Shown one piece after another: positions 39,873 through 40,426 of a stretch of DNA of 40,426 nt. Positions within the stretch are counted from its first letter, which is position 1; each line of letters begins with the position of its first letter. A program made the position numbers and the translations under genes. The stretch is taken from assembly GCA_022779165.1 (NCBI GenBank), contig JALFTO010000068.1:1-40426 (forward strand), given 5' to 3'. The notes below the pieces were generated by a model, which saw only the letters and a program-made list of their open reading frames with translations, ran no database searches and was not told the DNA's origin. The DNA comes from Lachnospiraceae bacterium. GTDB lineage: Bacteria; Bacillota; Clostridia; Lachnospirales; Lachnospiraceae.

Positions 39873-39926
39873 ATTCTATCAATAGTGTGTAAAATCACCC
39901 TTTGAGTTATGTAAAATCTGTGTAAA
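39873..39926 (-). promoter_or_regulatory. Pho-box-like TTTACA array plus -10 (TAGAAT) upstream of the Na/Pi-PhoBR-like operon
   Basis: Minus-strand TTTACA at 39926..39921, 39915..39910 (11-bp period) and 39893..39888 (22 bp further); TAGAAT at 39878..39873. Confidence 0.65.
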
Positions 39927-39936
39927 ATCAAGCAAT

Positions 39937-40326
39937 CTATGCGGAGAAAGGGGTGGCATTCTTATTGTAAATCTTCATATACTCATAACCCGGATACTGA
40001 TCGGAATCATATTTTATAATCTTCAGTTCCCTCTCCCAGCCCTGCTCCGTCAGGACACGGAAAAACTGCTCCACTTTATCCTTCTGCTCCAGGATCATAA
40101 AATATACGACTTCCTCCTCCTGCGGTGGCTCGCGCTTCACATAGTTGCGGAAAGGAGACCTGCGCAGCGTCTTCACAACATTATTATATGCCGGGTTTTC
40201 ACTCTCCGAATAATAAATGGCAAGCATGTCATCCATAATGATATTGACAAAGCAGAGCGCCACGGCAATGACTGATTTCACAATCCGCAGCCCGATCATC
40301 GGAATATGTTTTCGTATTTTTTTCAT
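39937..40326 (-). CDS. Small protein with FUSC/aromatic-acid-exporter-like N-terminal TM segment and a short soluble C-terminus
   Basis: MKKIRKHIPMIGLRIVKSVIAVALCFV resembles the FUSC-family start, but the rest of the FUSC domain is missing. Confidence 0.45.
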   Translation of the reverse strand: MKKIRKHIPMIGLRIVKSVIAVALCFVNIIMDDMLAIYYSESENPAYNNVVKTLRRSPFRNYVKREPPQEEEVVYFMILEQKDKVEQFFRVLTEQGWERELKIIKYDSDQYPGYEYMKIYNKNATPFSA

Positions 40327-40426
40327 ACTGATCCTCATTTCTGCAAATTGCACATCCGTTTTGTCATATAGAGAATTCCCGCGGAATTTCCTATATAAAC
40401 AAAAAGCGTTACGCATCAAACGATGA

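Overview
The window looks like a Gram-positive, Lachnospiraceae-type Clostridia chromosome segment (inferred from gene content and order). It is mostly core housekeeping genes on the minus strand. In order: ftsX (partial)/ftsE; a PucR/CdaR-like regulator; a CPBP protease; an HPr-like protein; an S1-domain protein; an acyl-ACP thioesterase; tRNA-Gln(CTG); type III glutamine synthetase; a U32 peptidase; an O-methyltransferase; an MltG-like stub; YlbF; RNase J; a DUF1292 protein; RuvX; IreB; MtaB; a second HPr-like protein on the + strand; ThiI; NifS-like cysteine desulfurase; RsmE; PrmA. A carbohydrate-utilisation island follows: GH43, two ABC permeases and a solute-binding protein on -, then an AraC regulator, an acetylesterase and a second GH43 on +. 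After that come hrcA-grpE-dnaK-dnaJ behind a perfect CIRCE, a membrane protein of unknown function, a histone-H1-like-tailed protein, and a NptA/PhoB-like/PhoR-like phosphate operon. I found no prophage, transposase, rRNA or CRISPR. The most interesting signals are non-coding: (1) a ~475-bp imperfect inverted repeat between the convergent GH43 and dnaJ genes, with two interleaved perfect stems in a-b-a'-b' order; (2) a Pho-box-like array upstream of the phosphate operon; (3) a two-copy 69-nt structured repeat and a leader terminator upstream of glnN; (4) CAATTTTT repeats phased at 21 bp beside the AraC gene; (5) two HPr-like proteins that lack the catalytic His motif.
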